Origin: Lachnospiraceae bacterium KM106-2 | GTDB lineage: Bacteria; Bacillota; Clostridia; Lachnospirales; Lachnospiraceae | Assembly: GCA_009731425.1 (NCBI GenBank) | Contig: AP018794.1 | Location: 4,389,501-4,453,500 of the forward strand | Reading direction: 5' to 3' | DNA length: 64,000 nt | Shown here: piece by piece, positions 44,249 through 52,412 of the stretch | How positions within the stretch are numbered: position 1 is the first letter of the stretch | How the letters are laid out: each line of letters begins with the position of its first letter | Notes under the pieces: model-generated | Database searches by the model: none | Told to the model about the DNA's origin: nothing | What the model saw: only the letters and a program-made list of their open reading frames with translations | Made by a program: the position numbers and the translations under genes

Positions 44249-45610
44249 ATGAGAAAGTTATCAATGAAAACCCTTGCTGTATCTGCAGCATTTGGTTTAT
44301 GTGTTACATTCGCTTCTTGCAATCAGAATGTATTTGCAGATCAAGTGGAGGAGAACATCCAGGCGATGGAGCTGAATAAAGACATTACAGTGGTTAATGT
44401 TTCAAATGGCAGCTACAATAAAAGAAATGCATATGAGTTTAAGTTAGATCAGGCAGGAAAAGTAACATTTACATTTGGATTTAATACACAAACACCGGCA
44501 TTCCTTTATGAGGTACAGGAAGATGGTACTAGAAAAGCCATCGGTACTTACAATCCAACACAATACAACTATGGTCTTGGGCTTCGATTAGGAAGCGGAA
44601 AGTATTGTATTACAACACCTTACAACGAAGTTGGTACTTTAAAGGTGGATTATGTAGTTGAATCTACAGAGACAAATGAGCAAGAGAAAAATGACCAAGC
44701 TGCATTAGCAAACCAGATCAATGTAAATACTGCAGTAACAGGAAATATTAATGATGCAGGAAATCATGTATCAGACGCTTCTTATGTTGCGGATGTTGAT
44801 TACTATAAAGTTGTTTTAGATGAATACAGTATGATATCTGTTAGCCTAAATAGTACAGCAAATGAAAAAGCAGTTATTCTTAATGAGCAAAACAAAGAAG
44901 TTGTTTCTGTAGAGAATAAGGGCGGAGATAAATCATCAAAAGATGTAAACGTGAAGCCAGGTACTTATTATGTAAAAGTAAGTGGTGATGTGAGCAAAGA
45001 ATACCAGGTAACTCTTAATCGTAAACCAATTGAAGAATCTGCAGAGTCACCAAAGGTCACTTTAAAAAGAGCATCTGTGAACAGCATTAAACTTACTTGG
45101 AAGAAGGATAGCAAAGCAACTGGTTATGTTATCTATAAAAAGAATGCCGATGGTACTTTAAAGAAATTAAAAGCAGTATCTACTAAAACTACAAGTTATA
45201 CACAAAAGAAGCTTTCTTTAGGAAAGACTCATACTTATATTGTACGTGCTCAATTTAAATTTGATGGTAAAACATTTGAAAAACATGCAAATGAAGCGAA
45301 GTTAAAATTATCTTCAAAATTACCAAAGCCTGAGTTTAAGTTAAAAAGTGCAAAATATATGGGTACTAGAGCAATCTTAGTTGATGTTAAGAAGAAAACT
45401 TATGCCGATAGCGCAACAATTTACTACAAAGTTGGAGCAAAAGGTAAGTGGAAGAAATTAAACTCAGTAAAAGGGAAAGAGACTGGTTTATATCATTTTA
45501 GATTAACAAAAGGTAAAACTTATTACTATCGTTTGAAATCAAAAGGTAAAGTAAATGGTAAAACTTATTACAGTGAATATTCAAAAGTAAAGAAATTAAA
45601 GTGTAAATAG
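44249..45610 (+). CDS. Secreted protein with PPC-like and Fn3 domains
   Basis: 453 residues. Signal peptide (MRKLSMKTLAVSAAFGLCV...); a FASC sequence near residue 28 could be a lipobox, or cleavage may occur at FAD. Two beta-sandwich pre-peptidase-C-like modules follow (about 45-130 and 150-255), then Fn3-like modules (about 265-365 with 'SVNSIKLTWKKDSKATGY', and 365-453). Lys-rich C-terminus. Likely a cell-surface or adhesive protein; no enzyme domain is visible. The ATG at 44249 lies five bases after GGAGG. Confidence 0.75.
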   Translation: MRKLSMKTLAVSAAFGLCVTFASCNQNVFADQVEENIQAMELNKDITVVNVSNGSYNKRNAYEFKLDQAGKVTFTFGFNTQTPAFLYEVQEDGTRKAIGTYNPTQYNYGLGLRLGSGKYCITTPYNEVGTLKVDYVVESTETNEQEKNDQAALANQINVNTAVTGNINDAGNHVSDASYVADVDYYKVVLDEYSMISVSLNSTANEKAVILNEQNKEVVSVENKGGDKSSKDVNVKPGTYYVKVSGDVSKEYQVTLNRKPIEESAESPKVTLKRASVNSIKLTWKKDSKATGYVIYKKNADGTLKKLKAVSTKTTSYTQKKLSLGKTHTYIVRAQFKFDGKTFEKHANEAKLKLSSKLPKPEFKLKSAKYMGTRAILVDVKKKTYADSATIYYKVGAKGKWKKLNSVKGKETGLYHFRLTKGKTYYYRLKSKGKVNGKTYYSEYSKVKKLKCK

Positions 45611-45714
45611 TTAGACAAAAGAAATAATATACTTAATATTCTGAACTATTTATAATTGATTACTTTCAGAGCATGAAGAAAAAAATGTTGATTCTTAAGA
45701 AATATAATATTTTC

Positions 45715-45743
45715 TTGCAGAATTAAAAATTGTATGCTAGTAT
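45715..45743 (+). promoter_or_regulatory. Promoter of the T-box/AspRS/gatCAB operon
   Basis: TTGCAG (45715-45720), 17 bases, TAGTAT (45738-45743). Transcription should begin near 45750, just before stem I of the T-box. Confidence 0.7.
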
Positions 45744-45751
45744 AAGTGAAA

Positions 45752-46016
45752 ATCAAAAATAAGAAAAGCGAAGAAAGAGACTATAGCTTATGGATGCATA
45801 GAAAGACAGGAATGAGGGTCACCGACTGAAAGCCCAATATTATTGATAAGTAAGCATATGGAACACTCTGGAGCTCATGAGTTGAAATAGTAGTAAGTTC
45901 ATGCGTGACACGCGTTAAGTGTTGAGTGGAGAAGCAATTCTCAATGCGGGTGGTACCGCGGATAATATGATATTCCGTCCCGAGACAATTTAGTTAGTTG
46001 TCTCGGGACTTTTTTA
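45752..46016 (+). ncRNA. T-box riboswitch, probable Asn specifier
   Basis: The T-box sequence TGGTACCGCG is at 45951-45960. Stem I begins near 45760 and has a distal GGGTCACCG...CCC loop at about 45825-45844. In the descending side of stem I, GGAACACTC places AAC (45862-45864) in the specifier position followed by A, so Asn is the likely regulatory amino acid. Terminator: 45977-45988 pairs with 45998-46009 (12 perfect pairs) and six T follow. Uncharged tRNA-Asn would stabilise the antiterminator and turn on the operon that makes Asn-tRNA. Confidence 0.88.
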
Positions 46017-46053
46017 TTTTAGGCTTATAAAGCCTGAAATAAAAAAAGTCCTA

Positions 46054-46092
46054 TCGATGCACACTTCGGCGGAAAGGAAGGTGTCGCTAAAG
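46054..46092 (+). repeat. 39-bp direct repeat, copy 1, with adjoining GC-rich hairpins
   Basis: Identical over 39 bases to 46168-46206. Copy 1 runs on into hairpins: GTCGCTAAAGCGAC (46083-46096), CGCC/GGCG (46098-46108) and GAGTTTCG/CGAAACTC (46112-46133). The block is much richer in G+C than its surroundings. It lies between the T-box terminator and the AspRS gene, making the leader unusually long (324 bases after the terminator). Confidence 0.85.
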
Positions 46093-46167
46093 CGACCCGC
46101 CTCAGGCGCGAGAGTTTCGGCGTAGCGAAACTCAATCTTTATAGTCTTTCTCAAACGAAATGTTCAG

Positions 46168-46206
46168 TCGATGCACACTTCGGCGGAAAGGAAGGTGTCG
46201 CTAAAG
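46168..46206 (+). repeat. 39-bp direct repeat, copy 2
   Basis: Exact second copy of 46054-46092; the sequence diverges immediately after it, so copy 2 lacks the following hairpins. The remaining 133 bases to the AspRS start are AT-rich with a polyT near 46260. Confidence 0.85.
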
Positions 46207-46339
46207 AGATTATTTTATCTGTGGAGGTTTCCGAAAGAAAGAGAATGCACCACCTTATTTTTTTTACAACAAAATGCTTTAACACTGCAATTCGTAAAAG
46301 AATCTTATTTTTTAAAACTTAAGAATGGAGGAAATAGCA

Positions 46340-47671
46340 ATGGATTATATCTCAGGAATGAAAAAACAAGATACCGTACAAATTAGTGACATTTTAGAGG
46401 GTGGAATGATGAATCAGTCCATCAAGCTGAGAGGTGCTGTGCATATCATTCGTGATATGAGCGAATTTGCATTCATAATTCTAAGACAGTATGAAGGTCT
46501 TATCCAATGTGTGGTAAACAAAGAGAAAATCGATATGAGATTGATACATGAAGGAACCACATTAGAAGTCGAGGGTGTAACTGCTAATGAGGAACGTGCG
46601 CCACATGGATTTGAAGTTCGAGTCGATCATTTTAGAATTCTATCACAGCCGTTAGAAGATACGATGATGCCACTGCCAATTGGAAAGTGGAAGATGAAGA
46701 CAACGCTTGAGACAAAGATCGCACTTCGTCCTATTTCCTTACGAAATATAAGAGAACGTGCTATTTTCAAGATTCAGGAGGGAATTGTGAGAGGATTTCG
46801 TGAATTTTTATTCTCGCAGCATTTTACGGAGATTCGAACACCGAAGATTGTAGCTGGAAATGCAGAGGGAGGTGCCAACGTATTTAAATTAGAGTATTTT
46901 GGAAAACGAGCTTTCTTAGCACAGAGTCCTCAGTTTTATAAACAGACGATGGTTGGTGTTTATGATCGGGTATTTGAGATCGCTCCTGTATTTCGAGCAG
47001 AAAAACATAATACAACAAGACATTTAAATGAATATACATCCTGTGATTTTGAATTTGCTTATATTGATAGCTTTGAAGATATCATGGCGATGGAGCAGGC
47101 TATGTTACAGCATACAATGGATTTCCTGGAAAAGGAGTATGAGAAGGAATTAAAGTTATTAGGTGTAACCCTTCCTAAGGTCGATAAGATCCCAGCCTGC
47201 AGATTTGATGTGGCAAAGCAGCTGGTAGCTGGGAAGTATGATCGAAAGATTCGCAATCCATATGACCTTGAGCCAGAAGAAGAGCTTTTGATCGGACAGT
47301 ATTTCAAAGAAGAGTATGATAGTGATTTTGTATTTGTGACTCATTATCCATCGAAGAAGCGACCATTTTATGCGATGGATGATCCTGAAAATGATAAGTT
47401 CACGTTAAGTTTTGATCTATTATTCAAAGGAATAGAAGTGACTACCGGTGGCCAGAGAATTCACGATTATAAAGAAATCGTGGTAAAGATGGAGAAGAAG
47501 GGAATGGATATTAGCGACTTTGCAAACTATCTGATGATATTTAAACATGGAATGCCACCTCATGGAGGATTGGGACTTGGGTTGGAGAGATTTACCATGA
47601 GACTCATCGATGAGCAGAATGTAAGAGAGACCGCTATGTTCCCTAGAGATGTTACAAGATTAGAGCCATAA
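46340..47671 (+). CDS. aspS2: Aspartate-tRNA(Asn/Asp) ligase, archaeal type, paralogue 2 (non-discriminating)
   Basis: 443 residues, same fold and order as the gene at 36455: OB domain, motif 2 region 'FRAEKHNTTRHLNEYTSCDF', motif 3 'GGLGLGLERFTMRL'. It carries His35 and Pro88 at the positions that relax tRNA choice in non-discriminating AspRS2, so it should form Asp-tRNA-Asn as well as Asp-tRNA-Asp. That matches its place: behind an Asn T-box and directly upstream of gatCAB, which converts Asp-tRNA-Asn to Asn-tRNA-Asn. ATG at 46340 after GGAGG; the frame's earlier ATG (46325) contains that site. Confidence 0.9.
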   Translation: MDYISGMKKQDTVQISDILEGGMMNQSIKLRGAVHIIRDMSEFAFIILRQYEGLIQCVVNKEKIDMRLIHEGTTLEVEGVTANEERAPHGFEVRVDHFRILSQPLEDTMMPLPIGKWKMKTTLETKIALRPISLRNIRERAIFKIQEGIVRGFREFLFSQHFTEIRTPKIVAGNAEGGANVFKLEYFGKRAFLAQSPQFYKQTMVGVYDRVFEIAPVFRAEKHNTTRHLNEYTSCDFEFAYIDSFEDIMAMEQAMLQHTMDFLEKEYEKELKLLGVTLPKVDKIPACRFDVAKQLVAGKYDRKIRNPYDLEPEEELLIGQYFKEEYDSDFVFVTHYPSKKRPFYAMDDPENDKFTLSFDLLFKGIEVTTGGQRIHDYKEIVVKMEKKGMDISDFANYLMIFKHGMPPHGGLGLGLERFTMRLIDEQNVRETAMFPRDVTRLEP

Positions 47672-47687
47672 GAAAGGAGAAGACAAG

Positions 47688-47975
47688 ATGAAGATAACGG
47701 ATGAAACGATAAAATATGTGTCTGCATTAGCAAAATTAGAGCTGACCAAAGAGGAAGCAGCCAATGCCAAGAAGGATTTAGAAAGTATTTTAAATTATAT
47801 GGATATTATGAATGAATTAGATACGAGCGGAGTAGAACCTATGTCACATGCCTTTCCTTTGATCAATGTATTTCGTGAGGATGAGGTACAAAACGAAGCA
47901 GATCGGGAGAACTTGTTAAAGAACGCACCGGTACAGAAGGATGGCTGTTTTGTCGTTCCGAAGACGGTTGAGTAA
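47688..47975 (+). CDS. gatC: Asp/Glu-tRNA amidotransferase subunit C
   Basis: 95 residues, the small belt subunit that holds GatA and GatB together. Typical start (ITDETIKYVSALAKLELT) and 'LNYMDIMNELDTSGVEPMSH' with the conserved C-terminal 'LKNAPVQKDGCFVVPKTVE'. Site GAAAGGAGA before the ATG. It follows the AspRS gene by 16 bases. Confidence 0.95.
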   Translation: MKITDETIKYVSALAKLELTKEEAANAKKDLESILNYMDIMNELDTSGVEPMSHAFPLINVFREDEVQNEADRENLLKNAPVQKDGCFVVPKTVE

Positions 47976-47991
47976 GGGGGAGGATGAGAGA

Positions 47992-49452
47992 ATGGACATT
48001 ACAACAATGACAGCCCTAGAACTAAGTAAAAAGATAAAGAACAAAGAGATCACGGTTGAAGAAGCAGTGAGAGCGCAGCTTGTCAAAATAAAAGAACGTG
48101 AACCGAAATATAACTGTTATGTGACAGTATTAGAAGAAGAGGCAATCAAACGTGCAAAGCTGGTGCAAGGAAAGATTGATTCCGGCGAATTAGCGGACTC
48201 CCCTTTAGCTGGTGTACCAGTAGCAATTAAGGATAACATTTGTACAAAAGACGTTTTGACGACTTGTTCTTCTAAGATGTTAGCTAATTTCAAGCCTCCT
48301 TATCAGGCAGAAGTGATCGATCGATTAGAGAAAGCAGGAGCTGTTATCATCGGAAAACTGAATATGGATGAGTTTGCTATGGGCAGCACGACAGAGACTT
48401 CTTATTTCGCTCCAACTAAGAATCCTTGGAATATTGAACATGTACCAGGAGGTTCTTCTGGCGGGGCAGCGGCAGCGGTTGCTGCGGAAGAGACCTTTTA
48501 TGCAGTAGGATCTGATACAGGTGGATCCATTAGACAGCCGGCAAGTTTCTGCGGTGTAACTGGAATAAAGCCTACGTATGGAAGCGTATCCCGTTATGGA
48601 TTGATCGCATATGCTTCTTCACTAGATCAAATAGGACCATTAGCAAGAAATGTATCTGATTGTGCTGCGGTATTAGAGGTAATTCAAGGTCATGATGCAA
48701 AAGACTCAACTAGTGTTCCAAAAGAAAACTATAGTTATACTGATGCATTAGTGGATGATGTAAAAGGGATGAGGATCGGAATTCCAAAAGGTTATCTCGG
48801 AGAGGGACTAGATCCGGAAGTAAAGAAGGCAATTCTTAACACAGCGAAAGAGTTAGAGCAAAAAGGTGCTATCGTTGAAGAATTCGATCTAGAAGGAATT
48901 GATTATGCGATTCCAGCCTATTATGTCATAGCATCAGCAGAAGCATCGTCTAATTTATCTCGATATGATGGAGTGAAATATGGATATCGAACGAAGAATT
49001 TTGAAGGATTGCAAGATGTCTATAAGAAGTCTCGTGATGAAGGATTTGGTATGGAAGTAAAGCGAAGGATGATGATCGGAGCTTTTGTACTCAGTTCGGG
49101 ATATTATGATGCTTACTATAATAAGGCATTAAAAGTAAAAGCTAAGATTAAACAAGGCTTTGATCAGGCATTTGAAAAATATGATATCATCCTAGGACCA
49201 ACGGCTCCTACAACGGCTTTAAAAATAGGTGAGAATTTATCGGACCCTTTAAAGATGTATTTAGGTGATATTTATACGGTATCTGTTAACTTGGCAGGAC
49301 TTCCTGCTGTCAGTCTTCCATGTGGAGTTGATGGAAGGGGACTTCCGATTGGCGTTCAATTTATTGGCAGACCATTCGGAGAGAAAGAAATTATACGTGC
49401 AGCCTATAGTTACGAGCAGACAAGAGAATATATGAGACCATTAGGAAGATAG
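47992..49452 (+). CDS. gatA: Asp/Glu-tRNA amidotransferase subunit A
   Basis: 486 residues, the amidase that releases ammonia from glutamine. Catalytic Lys in PVAIKDNI and the Gly/Ser-rich amidase signature 'GGSSGGAAAAVAAEETFYAV' with 'GSDTGGSIRQPASFCGV'. The ATG at 47992 follows GGGGGAGG; an in-frame ATG inside gatC (47941) is rejected. Pairs with gatC and gatB in one operon. Confidence 0.96.
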   Translation: MDITTMTALELSKKIKNKEITVEEAVRAQLVKIKEREPKYNCYVTVLEEEAIKRAKLVQGKIDSGELADSPLAGVPVAIKDNICTKDVLTTCSSKMLANFKPPYQAEVIDRLEKAGAVIIGKLNMDEFAMGSTTETSYFAPTKNPWNIEHVPGGSSGGAAAAVAAEETFYAVGSDTGGSIRQPASFCGVTGIKPTYGSVSRYGLIAYASSLDQIGPLARNVSDCAAVLEVIQGHDAKDSTSVPKENYSYTDALVDDVKGMRIGIPKGYLGEGLDPEVKKAILNTAKELEQKGAIVEEFDLEGIDYAIPAYYVIASAEASSNLSRYDGVKYGYRTKNFEGLQDVYKKSRDEGFGMEVKRRMMIGAFVLSSGYYDAYYNKALKVKAKIKQGFDQAFEKYDIILGPTAPTTALKIGENLSDPLKMYLGDIYTVSVNLAGLPAVSLPCGVDGRGLPIGVQFIGRPFGEKEIIRAAYSYEQTREYMRPLGR

Positions 49453-49467
49453 GAGGGAGCGAGGATT

Positions 49468-50895
49468 ATGAAGAATTATGAAACAGTGATCGGATTAGAA
49501 GTTCATGTAGAATTGGCAACAAAGACAAAGATTTTCTGCTCTTGCTCAACAGAATTTGGTGGAGCACCTAATACTCACGTATGCCCAGTTTGTTCAGGAA
49601 TGCCTGGAAGCCTGCCTGTGCTAAATAAAAAGGTAGTCGAGTATGCTGTCGCTGCAGGGCTTGCTACGAATTGTAAGATTACGCAGAATTGTAAGTTTGA
49701 TCGTAAGAACTATTTTTATCCTGATCTACCAAAGGCTTATCAAGTATCTCAGCTTTATCTTCCAATTTGTAGAGATGGTCATATCGATATCGAGGTAAAT
49801 GGAGCAAAGAAATCAATCGGTATTCATGAGATTCATATGGAGGAGGATGCAGGTAAGCTTGTTCATGACGATTGGGATGATTGCACACTGATCGATTACA
49901 ATCGATGTGGTGTACCTCTGATTGAAATTGTATCGGATCCAGATATGAGAAGTGCAGATGAAGTGCTTGCTTACTTGGAGAAACTCAAATTGATCTTGCA
50001 ATATTTAGGCGTATCGGATTGTAAAATGAATGAAGGTTCTCTTCGTGCGGATGTTAACTTATCCGTTCGTGAGGTTGGTGCAAAAGAGTTTGGTACACGT
50101 ACTGAGATGAAGAATATCAACTCATTTAAAGCAATTGCAAGGGCGATTGAAGGAGAGAGAAAACGTCAGATCGAAGTGATCGAATATGGAAAAAAAGTCA
50201 TTCAAGAGACAAGAAGATGGGATGATAATAAAGATAGTTCATTTGCCATGCGAAGCAAGGAAGATGCACAAGACTATCGCTATTTCCCTGAGCCGGATTT
50301 GGTTCCTATTGAGATCAGTGATGAATGGTTAGAAGAGATTCATTCACGTCAGCCGGAGCTTCGCGATGAAAAGATGATCCGCTATGAGAAGGAATATGAT
50401 ATTCCAGAATATGATGCTAGTATCATTACGGAATCAAAAAGGTTGGCAGATCTATTTGAAGCTACTGTGGCAATCTGCAGGCAGCCAAAAGAAGTTTCTA
50501 ACTGGCTTATGGTTGAGACAATGCGGTTATTAAAAGAACATGAGATGGAACCGGAACAAATCAAATTTACACCTGATAATCTAGCAAAACTAATTGGATT
50601 AATTGGAAAAGGAGTCATCAACCGTACTATTGCAAAAGAAGTATTTGAGGTGATCTTTATGGAGAATATAGACCCTGAAACCTATGTGGAAGAAAAGGGA
50701 TTGAAGATGAATCAGGATACAGATGCACTTCGTGAAGTAATCGAAAAGGTCATCGCCAATAATCCAAAATCGGTAGAAGATTATCATTCTGGCAAAAAGA
50801 AAGCGATCGGATATTTAGTTGGTCAGAGTATGAAGGAAATGAGGGGAAAAGCAGATCCTGGAATGATCAATAAGATGCTTATGGAATATTTATAA
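49468..50895 (+). CDS. gatB: Asp/Glu-tRNA amidotransferase subunit B
   Basis: 475 residues, the kinase/tRNA-binding subunit. N-terminal YETVIGLEVHVELAT, a Cys-rich zinc site ('CSCSTEFGGAPNTHVCPVC'), 'KNYFYPDLPKAYQVSQ', MNEGSLRADVN, and the C-terminal YqeY-like helical domain ending MINKMLMEYL. Completes GatCAB, the enzyme that amidates mischarged Asp-tRNA-Asn (and Glu-tRNA-Gln). Last gene of the T-box operon. Confidence 0.97.
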   Translation: MKNYETVIGLEVHVELATKTKIFCSCSTEFGGAPNTHVCPVCSGMPGSLPVLNKKVVEYAVAAGLATNCKITQNCKFDRKNYFYPDLPKAYQVSQLYLPICRDGHIDIEVNGAKKSIGIHEIHMEEDAGKLVHDDWDDCTLIDYNRCGVPLIEIVSDPDMRSADEVLAYLEKLKLILQYLGVSDCKMNEGSLRADVNLSVREVGAKEFGTRTEMKNINSFKAIARAIEGERKRQIEVIEYGKKVIQETRRWDDNKDSSFAMRSKEDAQDYRYFPEPDLVPIEISDEWLEEIHSRQPELRDEKMIRYEKEYDIPEYDASIITESKRLADLFEATVAICRQPKEVSNWLMVETMRLLKEHEMEPEQIKFTPDNLAKLIGLIGKGVINRTIAKEVFEVIFMENIDPETYVEEKGLKMNQDTDALREVIEKVIANNPKSVEDYHSGKKKAIGYLVGQSMKEMRGKADPGMINKMLMEYL

Positions 50896-51006
50896 AAAAC
50901 AATTATCATTTGTGGAAAGCATGGATATAATTACTATTGAAAGGCTATAGAAATGTATCTATAATAAGCCTAATGCAAAGAAACGTTATTATTTTTGGGG
51001 GCCTTT

Positions 51007-51228
51007 ATGAAAACAAAACGATTGATGATAATGTTATCTATGCTGTGTGCAATCTTAGTTGGATCCATGACAGCATCTGCAAATGAAGTAACAGTAATAA
51101 ACGAAGGAAAAGATAGATTAGCATTTGGTTTTTTAGTACCACTTGTCATTATCGTAGTGGCAGTGGGGGGCCTTATTATTGCTGAGATTATTAGAAGACA
51201 TCGAGATAATCAGGACAAACTGTTTTAG
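51007..51228 (+). CDS. Small exported or membrane protein
   Basis: 73 residues: signal peptide (MKTKRLMIMLSMLCAILVG... cleaved near SANE), a short polar stretch, and one membrane helix (FLVPLVIIVVAVGGLIIAEI) with a basic cytoplasmic tail (RRHRDNQ). No known family. The ATG at 51007 has a weak GGGGG site; the earlier TTG at 50995 is unlikely. Stands alone 111 bases after gatB. Confidence 0.55.
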   Translation: MKTKRLMIMLSMLCAILVGSMTASANEVTVINEGKDRLAFGFLVPLVIIVVAVGGLIIAEIIRRHRDNQDKLF

Positions 51229-51296
51229 AAGGGTATGATTTAAAAAAACATTTCATAAGATTAATTAGGAAGATTTTCTTAAGAAGGTGGGGTTTC

Positions 51297-51821
51297 ATGG
51301 ACTTCGATTTAACAGATTTGGATGGTTATATTGATAATGCACCATATGATGAAATAAAGGTCATTTCTCCGAATATGTATTATGGGGAATTGATCATGAA
51401 TGACTATAGCGGTATTGAGGGAAAGCTTACACAGTATCTTCAATACCGTTTTCATTATTATACAGCGAAACAAAATAAACCCAAGATCGCCGTTTACATG
51501 AAGAAACTTGCTAAGGTAAAAGAGATACATATGGAGATGTTTGCGGAGTTACTATTTGTACTGGGTACAGTACCTGCTTATAGGGTGGGCCTAGTTTCGG
51601 GGAATGATAAGTGGGATTCCACGAATGTAACCTATGGCAAGACGTTAAAAGATCAGCTTGAGGCAGATCTAGAATTAGGATATCGAACGATTCGAAATTA
51701 TAATGCTCATATTAAGTTGATCAGTGACCCATTTATTAAGAAATTCTTAGAACGGATCTTGGCTGATGAGGAACTTCATATCAAATGGTTAGAGTATATG
51801 ATCAAAGAGGAAACTAATTGA
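51297..51821 (+). CDS. Ferritin-like domain protein
   Basis: 174 residues, all helical. Several Glu/His pairs in the spacing of a di-iron four-helix bundle: ELIMNDYSGIEGKL, EIHMEMFAEL, DLELGYRTIRNYNAH, and EELHIKWLEYM. This resembles bacterioferritin/rubrerythrin-like proteins without a rubredoxin domain. A role in iron or oxygen handling is a family guess. GGTGGGG lies before the ATG. The PilZ gene follows after 48 bases. Confidence 0.7.
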   Translation: MDFDLTDLDGYIDNAPYDEIKVISPNMYYGELIMNDYSGIEGKLTQYLQYRFHYYTAKQNKPKIAVYMKKLAKVKEIHMEMFAELLFVLGTVPAYRVGLVSGNDKWDSTNVTYGKTLKDQLEADLELGYRTIRNYNAHIKLISDPFIKKFLERILADEELHIKWLEYMIKEETN

Positions 51822-51869
51822 GAATCTTCTTGAAAAATGATACAATAATTAAAAAGCGGGGGGATAAGT

Positions 51870-52217
51870 ATGGATAATTTACGAAAAGATAAGAGGTATC
51901 CGGTAGAAATGAAATTAACGATATCGGAGTTATTTAAACAGAATCAAAAGAAAGTAACGAATGTAGATGCGCCAATCGATATTTTTGACATTTCAAAATC
52001 AGGGCTTGGATTTACTACGAAGGCGGAACTTCCATTGGAATATTATTTTGATGCCAGTCTGACAGTAGGAGTACAGCATTATACAATTGACTGTGTTATT
52101 AAAATAGTTCGAATGTGTGTCTTTAGTGAAGACCTATTTGAATATGGATGTGAGTTCGTAGGAATGTCGCCATTGGCATCTTATTTATTTGATGATACGC
52201 TGATGGAAGAAATCTAG
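51870..52217 (+). CDS. PilZ domain protein
   Basis: 115 residues comprising one PilZ domain, a cyclic-di-GMP receptor. Both ligand motifs are present: RKDKRY (RxxxR-type, residues 5-10) and DISKSGLGF (D/NxSxxG). No output domain, so it would act on a partner. AGCGGGGG site before the ATG. With the HD-GYP (6097) and GGDEF/EAL (12740) genes it shows that c-di-GMP signalling is active in this organism. Confidence 0.85.
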   Translation: MDNLRKDKRYPVEMKLTISELFKQNQKKVTNVDAPIDIFDISKSGLGFTTKAELPLEYYFDASLTVGVQHYTIDCVIKIVRMCVFSEDLFEYGCEFVGMSPLASYLFDDTLMEEI

Positions 52218-52226
52218 AATATATAT

Positions 52227-52263
52227 AAAATCTCAGAGGAAATATCTTCTGGGATTTTTTTTT
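52227..52263 (+). terminator. Rho-independent terminator
   Basis: AAAATCTCAGA (52227-52237) pairs with TCTGGGATTTT (52248-52258), one G-U pair, followed by T-run. Ends the ferritin-like/PilZ unit. Confidence 0.8.
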
Positions 52264-52412
52264 GCCCTATTTAATAGGAGAGATTTACGTTGAATTTACA
52301 CAATAATTACGCCGTTATGGTAGATGGGAAAAAATAGAAATGATATACTCGCAATGTAGCATATGAGGTAAGTCTTGTCATGTGTAGCGAGTAATTAAAT
52401 AGGAGGGATAGT

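Noticed and set aside
44164..44379. ORF overlapping the 55-residue gene and the Fn3 protein start
   Set aside because: Out of frame with both better-supported genes; Cys-rich composition is typical of a shadow frame.
46054..46206. CRISPR-like repeat pair
   Set aside because: Only two copies of a 39-base unit, with a 75-base interval and no cas genes; not an array.
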